Source of the DNA: DVED01 sp963838375
GTDB lineage: Bacteria; Cyanobacteriota; Cyanobacteriia; Cyanobacteriales; Geitlerinemataceae
Assembly (NCBI GenBank): GCA_963838375.1
Contig: CAWIQY010000003.1
Coordinates: 1-64,000 of the forward strand
DNA length: 64,000 nt
Reading direction: 5' to 3'
The notes under the pieces were generated by a model, which was not told the origin of the DNA, ran no database searches, and saw only the letters and a program-made list of their open reading frames with translations. Of this stretch, positions 44,471-53,422 are shown one piece after another. The stretch's first letter is position 1, and the number at the start of each line of letters is the position of its first letter. The position numbers and the translations under genes are program-made.

Positions 44471-44803
44471 ATGCAAAATACTCGTCTTAATACCCTGGTC
44501 AGTTCGATTTTCGATCGGATTAACCAGCAACTTCGCAATCCTTGGCGGCGACTGTTGTTGCTGACCTTGGGTTTGCTCTTTGGTTTTTTTCTCGGAACGG
44601 CGATTTCCACCATTTCCGGGCAAATTGGTGAGTTAGATCTGTGGGCATCTTTTATCCTATTGGTGGCAACGGAAATCGTGAACTGGCTGGTATATAGTAA
44701 CGATCGTCAATTTTCTCGACTGCCTCTGGTGCAAACGTTAAATGCTATCAAAATTGGTTTGATTTACAGTATGTATTTGGAAGCTTTTAAGCTAGGTTCG
44801 TAA
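44471..44803 (+). CDS. Ycf20-like DUF565 membrane protein
   Basis: A 110-residue protein with DUF565/Ycf20 features: NPWRRLLLLTLGLLFGFFLG, TAISTISGQ, and EIVNWLVYS. Two to three membrane helices. Plastid-encoded ycf20 and its relatives have been linked to photoprotection, but the molecular role is unknown. It follows ribH by 9 nt and is probably in its operon. Confidence 0.8.
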   Translation: MQNTRLNTLVSSIFDRINQQLRNPWRRLLLLTLGLLFGFFLGTAISTISGQIGELDLWASFILLVATEIVNWLVYSNDRQFSRLPLVQTLNAIKIGLIYSMYLEAFKLGS

Positions 44804-44931
44804 GAAATAGAAGCTTGAGGGGGGAAAATACGGCTGTGCTTGTAGGGTTCTCTTGGTGGTTGTTTCTGGGACTTTGTTGGCAAGATAGGAGTAGACACAC
44901 TCAAACAGGTTGTGACCTGCCTGACGCCGCA

Positions 44932-45315
44932 ATGAACTCCCAATTAGAGCATCTGGAAAACCAAACCACCTCGCTTCAATCTGAACCCATGCCTAGCTTC
45001 GATGATCCACAACCTTCTACAGACGAATCCACCACAGATTCTGAAGTTCCTCCTTCTGCCAAAGTTGGCGTCGAAGAATTTCAGATGAATAGCGAGTATT
45101 TAATGGCTAAAGTCAAAGAACTTATCCAACAAGGTAAGGTTCGCCGTCTCATTTTCAAGAATTCTCAAGGTCGGACATTATTGGATATTCCGCTGTTGGC
45201 TGGCGTCGGTGGCGGTGCCGTGGGTCTGACTCTATTTCCCGTGGCGGTGGCGGTGGCAGCAGTGGCAGCTTTGGTCAGTCGCGTGAACGTTGTAGTCGAA
45301 CGGAAAGAAGACTAA
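44932..45315 (+). CDS. DUF4342 domain protein
   Basis: A 127-residue protein from the ATG at 44932. An acidic, Ser/Thr-rich N-terminal half (residues 1-45) precedes a DUF4342-type domain: VEEFQMNSEYLMAKVKELI, QGKVRRLIFKNSQGRTLLDI, and a Gly/Ala-rich hydrophobic helix ending VVVERK. Function unknown. The same frame is open upstream to 44815, but that segment looks non-coding. A terminator follows 50 bp downstream. Confidence 0.75.
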   Translation: MNSQLEHLENQTTSLQSEPMPSFDDPQPSTDESTTDSEVPPSAKVGVEEFQMNSEYLMAKVKELIQQGKVRRLIFKNSQGRTLLDIPLLAGVGGGAVGLTLFPVAVAVAAVAALVSRVNVVVERKED

Positions 45316-45364
45316 CTTCTTTATACTTCAATTTTTAGAAATTCAATTGTTAGAAAGATTCGAG

Positions 45365-45392
45365 ACCCGGCTGATTCAAAAGCTGGGTTTTT
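45365..45392 (+). terminator. Rho-independent terminator after the DUF4342 gene
   Basis: Stem ACCCGGCT / AGCTGGGT with a loop of about 8 nt, followed by TTTTT. It closes the psbZ-ribH-ycf20-DUF4342 row; the next gene is convergent. Confidence 0.65.
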
Positions 45393-45408
45393 GTCTATCG
45401 TCTAATTT

Positions 45409-46119
45409 CTAAAATCGAGCTATCCACCGATCGGAAATGGGTTCGCTTTCGGGTTGAAGCATATAGAAAACATACCCCGAAAGTAATGCCGCAAAAAAGC
45501 ACCAGACCGAAATAAAAGCGTAGCTAAATGAAAGGTGCGTTAAAAAGGCTGAAGTCAAAATTAATACACCCAAAATCTTCAGGCTACGAAGTGAAGAGAC
45601 AAAGAGAGGAAAAATAATAAAGAAGACATACAACCAAATGACTTGTTGACCTCGTAGAAAGTCGTGAAATATCAAGCGGACTTGATAGTCTATGGAGTGA
45701 TTCGCGATCCTCACTGCTAGCCAATCCCGATTTAAAAGCAACGGAAAGTATAAGAACACACCATATAAAGCTCCGATCGTGGTTACAATGTATAAAATCT
45801 TCTTTTTGAAGGGATTATGCTCTAAGGCAAAAGCGGAAAAGGGTATCCAAGCAAGCCAAACAAAGTGTGAGAAGAAGAGGAATCCCAATGCAGAAAAGGA
45901 AATCTCGGTTAAGTTTTGGGCATCTAATCCCAGCCACAATAGACCTTCAAAAGCTTGTTGAATTCCGAAAAATAGGGGTAAGCAAGACACGGACAAATAC
46001 TCTCGATCTTGCACCAATTCCGAAGACGTTTGCCGATGGAGTGCCATCCGGATACAGTAAATTCCTGTGGGAATGAGTAAAGCACTGGCTGTAAAGCTAG
46101 CAGAGGCAGAAAAGCACAT
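45409..46119 (-). CDS. DUF6629 multi-pass membrane protein
   Basis: A 236-residue protein with about six to seven hydrophobic helices. The start MCFSASASFTASALLIPTG and the segment FFGIQQAFEGLLWLGL are what I know of the DUF6629 family, which is otherwise uncharacterised. It is monocistronic in appearance, ending convergently with the DUF4342 gene. Confidence 0.7.
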   Translation of the reverse strand: MCFSASASFTASALLIPTGIYCIRMALHRQTSSELVQDREYLSVSCLPLFFGIQQAFEGLLWLGLDAQNLTEISFSALGFLFFSHFVWLAWIPFSAFALEHNPFKKKILYIVTTIGALYGVFLYFPLLLNRDWLAVRIANHSIDYQVRLIFHDFLRGQQVIWLYVFFIIFPLFVSSLRSLKILGVLILTSAFLTHLSFSYAFISVWCFFAALLSGYVFYMLQPESEPISDRWIARF

Positions 46120-46281
46120 TTTTTTCTGGGAGAACTTGAATGGATATTCGAGAATTGGAAATGTCTAAGAATTCTCAATATTTCCCAGTAGCCACAAAAG
46201 ATAAAACTCGATCGACTCTGGCTTTCGAGCGATCGAGTTAGACAGAACAATGAGAATTCCGGTTTTTGAGAGACTTACTCT

Positions 46282-46515
46282 TTATCTGGGAACCAGATGA
46301 TGTCGAGGTCCAACTCCTGGATTCATTAACGAAGCCAGTTCTTCTTCTGACAACCGATCGATTTCAGATTCGAGATTTTCTGCGGTAAAATCATAACCCC
46401 GCTCTTTAGCCACTTTCAGAAATCGACGCGGGTGCTTGAGTGCTTTTTCCTTATTCGTCAACACCGCTTCTTGTCGAACATTGTTAAAAAGTTTGGCTGC
46501 ATTTATGTTGGTCAT
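46282..46515 (-). CDS. Nif11-type leader peptide, orphan RiPP precursor
   Basis: A 77-residue peptide. Residues about 18-62 match the Nif11 leader fold: FLKVAKERGYDFTAENLESE then IDRLSEEELASL, the DxLSxEEL pattern that precedes the cleavage region. The C-terminal part MNPGVGPRHHLVPR would be the core: short, with no Cys and no Ser/Thr, so lanthionine or azole formation is not possible. Many cyanobacterial Nif11 peptides of this kind stand alone and may not be processed. No modifying enzyme or transporter is adjacent. Confidence 0.75.
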   Translation of the reverse strand: MTNINAAKLFNNVRQEAVLTNKEKALKHPRRFLKVAKERGYDFTAENLESEIDRLSEEELASLMNPGVGPRHHLVPR

Positions 46516-46798
46516 AGTCGTGAATCTCCTATGAAGTTTCGATTGTTAAAAATCTGGTCTTATCATTCTAAAGATAAACCGATAGACTCATAAAGTCACG
46601 AAAATTTGACAAAAGTTAAAGCTTGACGATCTTTTCGTTATCTAACTTCACGTTTTCGGAAATGATTGAATTCGATCGAGCGTCTCGATGTTGACCCTAA
46701 AACCCGCGCAATAGTCAGCAAAGTTGGGCAGAATTTCGATTTTGCTCGATCGACTGTTTTTTCTTTACCAAAACAGCCGTATTCACGACCATTAACTC

Positions 46799-47302
46799 TC
46801 AACATCCATCAAAAGCCGATTCCAGATAGGTTTGCAGAGTCCAAGAACGATCGGCAAAAACGATCGGCTGTCCGAGAACGATCGTCGCCCCAATTGCCAA
46901 AAGATCCGCAGACGGTTGAGAACGCGACCAGGGACGATGAGAAACCAGTGCCACATCAAAACGACAGGGTAGATCGGCTAATTCTGGATAAGTCGAACAA
47001 AACAACTCGGCAGCCCGCCAAAGTTTTGCCTGTTTTTGGGGAGTAATCGAGAGTAAACCGTCAGCATCCCAATTGCCGCTCCCGCGCGTTTTGACCTCTA
47101 CAAACACCAACACAGAAGGAGATCGCACTACCAGATCTAATTCTCCCCACCGACAGCACCAGCGACGGTGCAAAATCTCCCACCCGTTGCTTTCGAGCCA
47201 TTGTGCCACGATCTCCTCTCCCCATTGACCGACAGCCAACGATCGCGAACCACCTTCTTTGGAGTATCGCCGTTTAGGATTTCTAGAACTCACGGGCAAC
47301 AC
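46799..47302 (-). CDS. yraN: YraN/UPF0102 nuclease-fold protein
   Basis: YraN proteins have a Holliday-junction-resolvase/endonuclease-like fold of unproven function. The core is present: GQWGEEIVAQWLESNGWEIL, WGELDLVV (catalytic Glu-Asp), and VFVEVKTRGSGNWDADGLLS (Glu-x-Lys). The start is unclear: the frame is open with ATG at 47443, which would overlap the divergent pentapeptide gene; in-frame GTG, TTG and GTG codons at 47302, 47299 and 47293 are more likely, giving about 165 residues. Confidence 0.8.
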   Translation of the reverse strand: MLPVSSRNPKRRYSKEGGSRSLAVGQWGEEIVAQWLESNGWEILHRRWCCRWGELDLVVRSPSVLVFVEVKTRGSGNWDADGLLSITPQKQAKLWRAAELFCSTYPELADLPCRFDVALVSHRPWSRSQPSADLLAIGATIVLGQPIVFADRSWTLQTYLESAFDGC

Positions 47303-47347
47303 TTCTTGATAGGATGAACGAATAAAAAGATTGGGAAAAACAATACA

Positions 47348-47845
47348 ATGTCTACGTTTCTTCGTCGTGTTACTTGTAGTGTAATCAGTTTGGCGATCGT
47401 TTGCTCGACGATCGTCGGATGGGCATCCCCGACTTGGGCGCAAGACTATAAGAGAGTTCCTTTAGTCGGGGTGGATTTTTCCGGACAGGATTTAACCGAA
47501 GCCGATTTTACCCAAGCCAAACTCCCGAAAAGTAATTTCAGCAACGCCAATTTACAAGGTGTTAGCCTATTTGGCGCCAGTCTCGAAGATGCGAATTTAG
47601 AAGGTGCAAACCTCGCCTATGCCACCATTAGTACAGCTCGTTTGACCCGCGCCAATTTAAAAAATGCTATTTTGGAAAGCGTATTGGCTTATAGCGTTCG
47701 CTTTGATGGTGCCAACATCGAAGGTGCTGATTTTACAGACGCCTTGATTCGAGCCGATGCCCAACGCTTGCTGTGTGAATTGGCAACGGGAACCAATCCG
47801 GTGACCGGTCGCAACACACGAGAGACACTATATTGCCCAGATTAA
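47348..47845 (+). CDS. Exported pentapeptide-repeat protein
   Basis: A 165-residue protein with a signal peptide (CSVISLAIVCSTIVGWASPTWAQ is the hydrophobic part, cleavage after WAQ) followed by about 16 A(N/D)LxX pentapeptide units (DFSGQDLTEADFTQAKL and on), which fold as a right-handed beta helix. The C-terminal CELATGTNPVTGRNTRETLYC holds two Cys that could form a disulfide. It resembles lumenal pentapeptide proteins of cyanobacteria and chloroplasts, suggesting thylakoid lumen or periplasm. Function unknown. Confidence 0.8.
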   Translation: MSTFLRRVTCSVISLAIVCSTIVGWASPTWAQDYKRVPLVGVDFSGQDLTEADFTQAKLPKSNFSNANLQGVSLFGASLEDANLEGANLAYATISTARLTRANLKNAILESVLAYSVRFDGANIEGADFTDALIRADAQRLLCELATGTNPVTGRNTRETLYCPD

Positions 47846-47863
47846 ATTGCCAAGAGGCAAAAG

Positions 47864-47895
47864 TGGGAGTTCGATCGGAATCGATCGAACTCCCA
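47864..47895. terminator. Strong hairpin between convergent genes
   Basis: TGGGAGTTCGATC pairs with GATCGAACTCCCA across a 6-nt loop. There is no T-run, so it may act as a transcript-stabilising hairpin, or as a terminator of uncertain efficiency, for the pentapeptide gene. Confidence 0.45.
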
Positions 47896-47945
47896 GATGA
47901 CCGATGGATTGTCATCAAACTCCTTGGGTCTGAAACCCCGTCCTT

Positions 47946-48307
47946 CTAGGACGGCTTTACAATTAGCCCGTTGGCACGTTGCAGAATTTGGACATTTCGG
48001 GCTGTAAATTGTCCAATTCTTTTCCAGTCGAGATCGCTAACCGAGATCTGAGTTGCCGTGTCCCCGCTAACCCAACCCCGATAGGTTTTTCCCGCTCGAG
48101 TTGCCTCAACAAAATCACCCTTACGGACTCCATGGCGGGTCGTTGTTCCGCCATACTTCCGTCGCTTTCCACCCTTGGCAAATTGCAACAAGTGCAACTG
48201 TCTACGGCTAATTGGAGGACGACGAACCTTAACGGTTTCCCGTCCGGGGAGATAACTGGTACTCGCTGTACTGGTGATAAACCTCGCGATCGAGTATTTG
48301 GACGCTT
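47946..48307 (-). pseudogene. iscB: IscB C-terminal remnant
   Basis: The open stretch contains RETVKVRRPPISRRQLHLLQ, FAKGGKRRKYGGT, TRHGVRKGDFVEA, YRGWVSGDTATQISV and WKRIGQFTARNVQILQRANG, the C-terminal (target-recognition side) region of IscB proteins. A stop bounds it upstream at about 48308. The only ATG (48197) is internal and not a real start. A full IscB is about 400-500 residues; only about 100 remain. Confidence 0.65.
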
Positions 48308-48329
48308 AGTCCGTCGCTTCCCTCACCTA

Positions 48330-48490
48330 ATCCAAGATGTCCGAGCTTGAGTCGCACCCGACAACACGGGTTTGTAGATAAGCCGACCTAGCGAAATAGC
48401 CGGAAGTACGTACCAGGATTAGGCTTTTGAGGTAGTCAAATTTCGGTGGCTGGTTGTCCACCCAAGCCCCCGTCTTTTAAGCGGGGGTTA
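48330..48490 (-). ncRNA. Probable HEARO / omega RNA
   Basis: On the minus strand, directly upstream of the IscB remnant, a compact set of small inverted repeats (GGCTTGGGTGG / CCAGCCACC region; CCGGCTATTTCGCTAGGTCGG; ACCCGTGTTGTCGGGT) forms a structured stretch. The HEARO motif, now known as the omega guide RNA of IscB, occupies exactly this place. The call rests on position, hairpins and general resemblance; I cannot run a covariance model. Because the nuclease is gone it may be a relic. Confidence 0.5.
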
Positions 48491-48561
48491 CTTTGACGTG
48501 TTCCGGAAGGGGTTTCCCACAGAAGAGAAACGAAGCAATGCTCCCGCAACACTGGAATCTA

Positions 48562-49707
48562 TCACGCAGCGAAGGGCAACTGTGGTACAAAGTTCCCCGT
48601 ATTCGCCGGCAAGAATTCGCCGTTGGCTGTCCGTTCCACCGCTCGGTACAGAGCTGTTTCCAACCGATCGGTCGCATCGTCCCAAGTGTAGCTTGTAGCT
48701 CTAGCATAAGCTGTAGTGGATAATGCTTGCCATTGCCGATCGCTCAGTCCGCAAACCCATTCAATTGCCCTTGCCATCTCCTCTGGATTTTCCGGAGGAA
48801 CCAACACCCCAGCTCCATCGGTTAATAACTCCGGTGCTGCACCGACGGGAGTGCCAATAACTGGCGTCCGACACGCCATCGCTTCTAAAATTGGCAGACC
48901 GAACCCTTCAACTCGACTGCTAAATAGCCACGCATCGCAGCGAGCATATAAGTCTTTAATGGTCTTTTGATCGGGACGCCGGATGTACTCGCTACCCGGT
49001 GGCAACGGCAAATCAGGGGAGAGTTCGTCCAGACCGAAGGCAATCAGGCGCAGATTGGGGATCTTTTGTGCGGCTAACGAAAATGCCTTCAGGCTGATAT
49101 CGCATCCTTTCCAGTTCAGGGGAGAATACATCAGTCCCACCGTTGGGCAAGTTTGCCGACGACGAGGTGGGGCGTTGAATAGCTGAAGATCGACGCTGTT
49201 GGGAACTAAGGAGACATGACGATCTCCGTATTGCGATTGCATGAGATCGACAAGCCACTGGGCGATCGTGATTTTGTGCAATGGCATCCGGTAAGAGTCT
49301 TCTACGCGAGCTTTCGGCTGGCTATCATGAATTTCGTGATGCTGAATCAAGTAAGCTTTAGCCCCTTTAGATGGAGATAAATTCGCCACCCAGTCAGCGG
49401 TTTCCCACCAGGTTGCCACCACGACATCAGCATCGGGGACATCCGCATCCACGATGGGACGACGACGATCGAGAATTTGGTGAGGGACATCCACCGTGTC
49501 AAAGTACGAACCTCGAAATTCTGAACGGGAAAACCAGCGGCGATCTTTGATGAGAGACTTGAATCGCTTGCGCCAATTGGGGAACGTTCGCGGCATGGAA
49601 ACGACAAATACTTCATGACCGCGTTTTTGGAGGAGATCGGCATAGGTGGCAATCACTCGAGTACCACCTCGAAAGCTAGCGCTTGCCATAACAAATGTGA
49701 TTCGCAT
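48562..49707 (-). CDS. Family 4 glycosyltransferase
   Basis: A GT-B fold sugar transferase of 381 residues from the ATG at 49707 (MRITFVMASASFRGGTRVIA); upstream in-frame Met at 49809 would add a non-conserved tail. The C-terminal donor-binding half has SSRVEGFGLPILEAMACRTPVIGT, the E-x7-E motif of GT4 enzymes, then GVLVPPENPEEMARAI. The acceptor is unknown. No polysaccharide cluster is adjacent. The IscB relic lies just downstream of its 3' end. Confidence 0.85.
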   Translation of the reverse strand: MRITFVMASASFRGGTRVIATYADLLQKRGHEVFVVSMPRTFPNWRKRFKSLIKDRRWFSRSEFRGSYFDTVDVPHQILDRRRPIVDADVPDADVVVATWWETADWVANLSPSKGAKAYLIQHHEIHDSQPKARVEDSYRMPLHKITIAQWLVDLMQSQYGDRHVSLVPNSVDLQLFNAPPRRRQTCPTVGLMYSPLNWKGCDISLKAFSLAAQKIPNLRLIAFGLDELSPDLPLPPGSEYIRRPDQKTIKDLYARCDAWLFSSRVEGFGLPILEAMACRTPVIGTPVGAAPELLTDGAGVLVPPENPEEMARAIEWVCGLSDRQWQALSTTAYARATSYTWDDATDRLETALYRAVERTANGEFLPANTGNFVPQLPFAA

Positions 49708-50352
49708 CGCAAAATAACCCTTGAATTCAGAACAAATGAGGACTGTGTTTCGATCGACTAACAGGGGATGAAGTTTGGGTCGCACCACGATCGTCTGGCG
49801 ATTTCTCATAGAGCCGTGGAAACTGACTCTGTGAATCGATAAATGTCCTGACGTATACGAGGTACATCACTCAAACAATACGTATATATACGGAACATTG
49901 ACTTGCCCACCATCCTAGGCTGGCTCCCCAAGAGATGCCTCTTTTTCTCATTGTCTTTATCAAAGCTTTACCAGTGTCAGCAGGCTGGAAGACGATCGAT
50001 ATCCGGATTTAATTAGGCATGGTAGGTGGTTTGAATTTCGCGAACTGAGTCAGAACAGACTTTTCTCTGACTCAGACGCCAGTCATCTCAGTGGAAAATC
50101 CCTTCATCAGTAGAATTACTGAGTTTTTACTAAAACTTTATATTAAAACCTGGCGGATTCCGTATACTAAATGTTAACCGACCGGGCAGATCCAGCCCAG
50201 AAAATCGAAACGGTAGAGGACGTGACGATTCTCAGTAGAGACTCGCTACAAAACTCTGATATGATTGCCAGATAGAATGCCCGGAAAAACAAGGCGTTCG
50301 CGACAGGTTTTAGCCCATAAGGGAAATCGTTGGAGGTCTTGCCTACAGATCG
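49708..50352. other. Intergenic region between divergent genes; no gene
   Basis: About 645 bp with no credible frame. A palindromic ATACGTATATATACG lies near 49878-49892 and AT-rich stretches near 50120-50170 include TATACT, a possible -10 for the DUF2993 gene. No repeat family or RNA gene is recognised. Confidence 0.35.
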
Positions 50353-51060
50353 ATGTCCGACTCTCAAGCTCAACTTTCTCAAAAACGCTATCTGATTGGC
50401 TCTGTCTTATCTCCCGCCGTACAGTTGTGGCTGCGATCGCAAACCGAACAGGTCGATCGGTTAGAGGTCAATATTGCCGGGCGCAATGGAGAAATTCTTA
50501 ACGGCTATATTCCCAGTATTTCGATCGGTGCGGGTGGGGTTGTCTATCGAGGACTACACCTGAGTCAACTCGATATCGCCGGAGAAAATATTCGGATTAA
50601 TTTTCCTCAAATTTTGAAAGGAAAACCGCTCCGTTTGTTAGAGCCTATTTCGGTCAAAGCTCGACTCCAGTTGAACGAATTAGATTTTAACGCAAGCCTA
50701 GGATCTCAATTGCTCGAAGATGCCGTTCGCGAATTTTTTGAGCCTCTTCTTCCCTACCCCATTCACCTGTCTAGCAGTCGCCTCGAACTGGAAACCGACC
50801 ATCTCATTTTGACCGTAACCGAACCCCAGACGATGATTCTGAAAATGGGCGTAAAACTCACTCGTCACGACAAAATTGTCCTGGTGCATCCCCAACTTCA
50901 AACCACAACCATTCCCCCAGTCTCAATGCCTTTAGACGATATCGAATTCGATTTAGGATCGGATATCTTTATCGAAGAATTGACCTTAAGCGATCGCCAA
51001 TTATCCTGTCGGGGTTCGATCGTCGTGCAAACCAACGAAGATGTAATCGATAATAGCTAA
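50353..51060 (+). CDS. DUF2993 lipid-binding-like protein
   Basis: A 235-residue protein of the DUF2993 family, related in fold to LmeA-type lipid-binding proteins. Marks: LEVNIAGRNGEILNGYIPSI near the N-terminus, GVVYRGLHLSQLDIAGENIR, and alternating beta-strands to the end. No signal peptide is obvious. It precedes lysA by 144 bp on the same strand. Function unknown in cyanobacteria. Confidence 0.75.
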   Translation: MSDSQAQLSQKRYLIGSVLSPAVQLWLRSQTEQVDRLEVNIAGRNGEILNGYIPSISIGAGGVVYRGLHLSQLDIAGENIRINFPQILKGKPLRLLEPISVKARLQLNELDFNASLGSQLLEDAVREFFEPLLPYPIHLSSSRLELETDHLILTVTEPQTMILKMGVKLTRHDKIVLVHPQLQTTTIPPVSMPLDDIEFDLGSDIFIEELTLSDRQLSCRGSIVVQTNEDVIDNS

Positions 51061-51204
51061 CATCGATCTTGTCACCAGAAGTGAAACTCTGTCCCCGACA
51101 CCCTTCGATCGTCCCGCAGAAGACAGCACATAGGTTTTTGTCCGATTATTCTGTACACTAAAGGATGCCGTTCAGACATCCCTCAGCATTCATTTAAGAC
51201 GATT

Positions 51205-52617
51205 ATGGTATCGACCCCCTCACTGGAAGTTCAAGCCACCGCCCGTCAATATATAGCCGATACAACTGCCGACACCGACGGGCGTTCTCCCAACCAAGAA
51301 CTTTTGCCCCTTACCGCCCGCGTCAACGATCGAGATTGTTTAGAAATCGGGGGGTGCGATGTCGCCACCTTGGTCGAACAATTTGGATCGCCGTTGTACA
51401 TTGTAGACGAAACAACCTTGAGAACGGCGTGTCGCCAGTATCGAGACGCATTTGAGCGCTACTATCCCGGTGAATCCCAAGTCTTGTATGCCTCGAAAGC
51501 TTGGAGTTGCCTTGCCATTTGCGCGATCGTTGCCAGTGTTGGATTGGGGATCGATGTCGTTTCCGGCGGTGAACTCTACACGGCACTGCAAGCTGGAGTT
51601 CCCGGGGAAAAACTGTACCTTCACGGCAATAATAAATCTCTTGAAGAACTGCAACAGGCGATCGAATCTAACAGTCGCATTGTCGTCGATAACTGGCACG
51701 AATTAGAAACCCTTGCCGAAATCACCCGAGGTGCAACCGAGCCCGTCTCAATTTTGCTGCGGTTTACCCCCGGCATCGAATGTCACACCCACGAATACAT
51801 TCGCACAGGTCATTTAGACAGCAAATTCGGCTTCGATCCCGACTCCATGGAAGCGGTGTTCGAGTTTATCCAGCAACAGCCATCTCTTTCTTGTATCGGG
51901 TTGCACGCCCATATTGGGTCGCAAATTTTCGAGCTCCAACCCCATCAGGATTTGCCCAAAGTGATGGTCGATTGGTTAAAGCTTGCCGCTCGCTACGATT
52001 TACCCGTGCGAGAATTAAATGTCGGTGGAGGTTTGGGGATTCGGTATACAGAATCCGACGATCCTCCCAGCATCGACGAGTGGGCGAAAATCATTTGTGA
52101 CGCCATCGCCACAGCCTGCAAAGATGCCCAAATTCCCTTACCCAAACTGCTCTGCGAACCCGGAAGATCGATCGTCGGTTCAGCCTGTGTCACCGCCTAT
52201 ACCGTGGGTTCGAGCAAAACCGTTCCCGGCATTCGCACCTACGTCACCGTTGATGGTGGAATGTCCGACAATCCCCGCCCCATTACCTATCAATCACTGT
52301 ATCGCGCCCTGGTTGCCAACCGCATGAGTGCCCCGCTGACCGAAACCGTCACCCTCGCCGGCAAGCATTGCGAGTCTGGAGATGTGCTAATTAAAAATGC
52401 CCAACTTCCCAAAACCGAACCGGGGGATATTTTGGTCGTCATGGGAACGGGAGCCTACAATTACAGTATGTCGTCTAACTATAATCGGTTGCCCCGTCCG
52501 GCGGCAGTGCTGGTTGAAGAAGGAGAAACCAGCCTGATTTTGCAACGAGAAACCGAGCAAGATCTGATGCGCCAAGATCGCTTACCGGCTCGATTGCGGT
52601 TTGAGTCGATCTCTTAG
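51205..52617 (+). CDS. lysA: Diaminopimelate decarboxylase
   Basis: PLP-dependent fold III decarboxylase making lysine from meso-diaminopimelate. The PLP-binding Lys is in VLYASKAWSC; HAHIGSQIFEL, ELNVGGGLGIRY, and CEPGRSIVG (phosphate and substrate contacts), and the CESGDVL segment with the catalytic Cys are visible. At 470 residues it is slightly longer than usual because of a 50-residue N-terminal extension. In cyanobacteria lysA-cdaA-uppS is a conserved order; here an approximately 800-bp insertion-like spacer separates lysA from cdaA. Confidence 0.95.
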   Translation: MVSTPSLEVQATARQYIADTTADTDGRSPNQELLPLTARVNDRDCLEIGGCDVATLVEQFGSPLYIVDETTLRTACRQYRDAFERYYPGESQVLYASKAWSCLAICAIVASVGLGIDVVSGGELYTALQAGVPGEKLYLHGNNKSLEELQQAIESNSRIVVDNWHELETLAEITRGATEPVSILLRFTPGIECHTHEYIRTGHLDSKFGFDPDSMEAVFEFIQQQPSLSCIGLHAHIGSQIFELQPHQDLPKVMVDWLKLAARYDLPVRELNVGGGLGIRYTESDDPPSIDEWAKIICDAIATACKDAQIPLPKLLCEPGRSIVGSACVTAYTVGSSKTVPGIRTYVTVDGGMSDNPRPITYQSLYRALVANRMSAPLTETVTLAGKHCESGDVLIKNAQLPKTEPGDILVVMGTGAYNYSMSSNYNRLPRPAAVLVEEGETSLILQRETEQDLMRQDRLPARLRFESIS

Positions 52618-52854
52618 TCGAGCCGAGCTGGGGAAATGGAGTCAAAACAACTGGGGAGTCAAAACAACTGGCAGCCGTTGGGCGATACTCTAAAGGAATA
52701 GCCCGAAGCCAATACCGATGCGTCAGAGCCGCCGAGAGGTCGAATCGATCGGCTTCTCTTCCCCTGAGATCCGCATCTGTTGCTGTTTATCAAACAACAT
52801 AGGAGATTTTTATCTCTGTGGCTTTAGCCACATTCATCTCACACCACAATCAAA

Positions 52855-53275
52855 GTGAGACGAATGCAAGAGTGTTGAGAAGCATCCCCTAACCCAGACA
52901 TAAAGCATGAAGTTGGGGAATAGGGACAAAACAAGCAACATGGTAAGCTGAAGTTCTACAGTTGTACGCCTCTCCTACATCCGAAAACCAAGCTGTAACG
53001 AGATGCGTGAAGAGGGTTAACTTTTGGGTTTTGGAAACCCGAACTTCTGCCCTTGGAAGAGCCAGTTCGGTCTTGGGGTCTCCCCCAGTGGAGTCATTTT
53101 CCAAGACAAGTGCAGCATATAGCGTGTCTCCCTAAGTGGAACCCTCTAAGTGGAGCAATTGTTCAAGACAAGTAGAGCAACTGGCGTAGGAATGTAGAAC
53201 CAAAGAAGCTACCGAGTTTTGGCGGCAATCCCTGATGCGTTGGGAAGCCCATGCGGCATCCTCATGTCAGGGTGT
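52855..53275 (+). mobile_element. Probable group II intron fragment (RNA domain I region)
   Basis: No protein is encoded between lysA and cdaA (52618-53422). From GTGAGACGAATGCAAGAG at 52855, close to the GUGYG 5' end of group II introns, the sequence resembles what I recall of cyanobacterial intron domain I: CCCCTAACCC..GTTGGGGAA, CATGGTAAGCTGAAGTTCTA, CCGAAAACCAAGCTGTAACG, AGATGCGTGAAGAGGGTTAA and a final AAGAAGCTACCGAGTTTTGG. No reverse transcriptase frame and no domain V hairpin are seen, so it would be a 5' fragment. This is recognition from memory, not a search. Confidence 0.4.
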
Positions 53276-53422
53276 GGTGGTTCAAATGAGTTCAAATGAG
53301 TTCGAGAGTCTCCTTTTTCTGAAACTCCAGTCACTCCAGTCACTCCTTGTACCCAAGGCGAATATGGGGGTTTGAGAGTTGGGGACGAGTTGGCTAACAA
53401 CCCAAAGGAAATCCAGAGTTTG

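Larger units (their letters stand above)
47931..48490 (-). mobile_element. Decayed IscB-type (IS200/IS605-like) element
   Basis: The segment is bounded by two small palindromes, CCGTCCTTCTAGGACGG (about 47939-47955) and CCCCCGTCTTTTAAGCGGGGG (about 48468-48488), as at the ends of IS200/IS605-family elements. Between them, on the minus strand, lie a structured RNA-like region and then the last part of an IscB reading frame. The RuvC/HNH nuclease core is missing and no TnpA transposase is present, so the element cannot move by itself. Confidence 0.55.

Noticed and set aside
46666..47046. 126-residue plus-strand frame
   Set aside because: It is antisense to the yraN gene, whose catalytic motifs are clear on the other strand.
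52855..53275. Retron or second CRISPR-like repeat between lysA and cdaA
   Set aside because: No reverse transcriptase frame and no regular repeats; the short CTAAGTGGA and CAAGACAAGT words recur only twice with irregular spacing.
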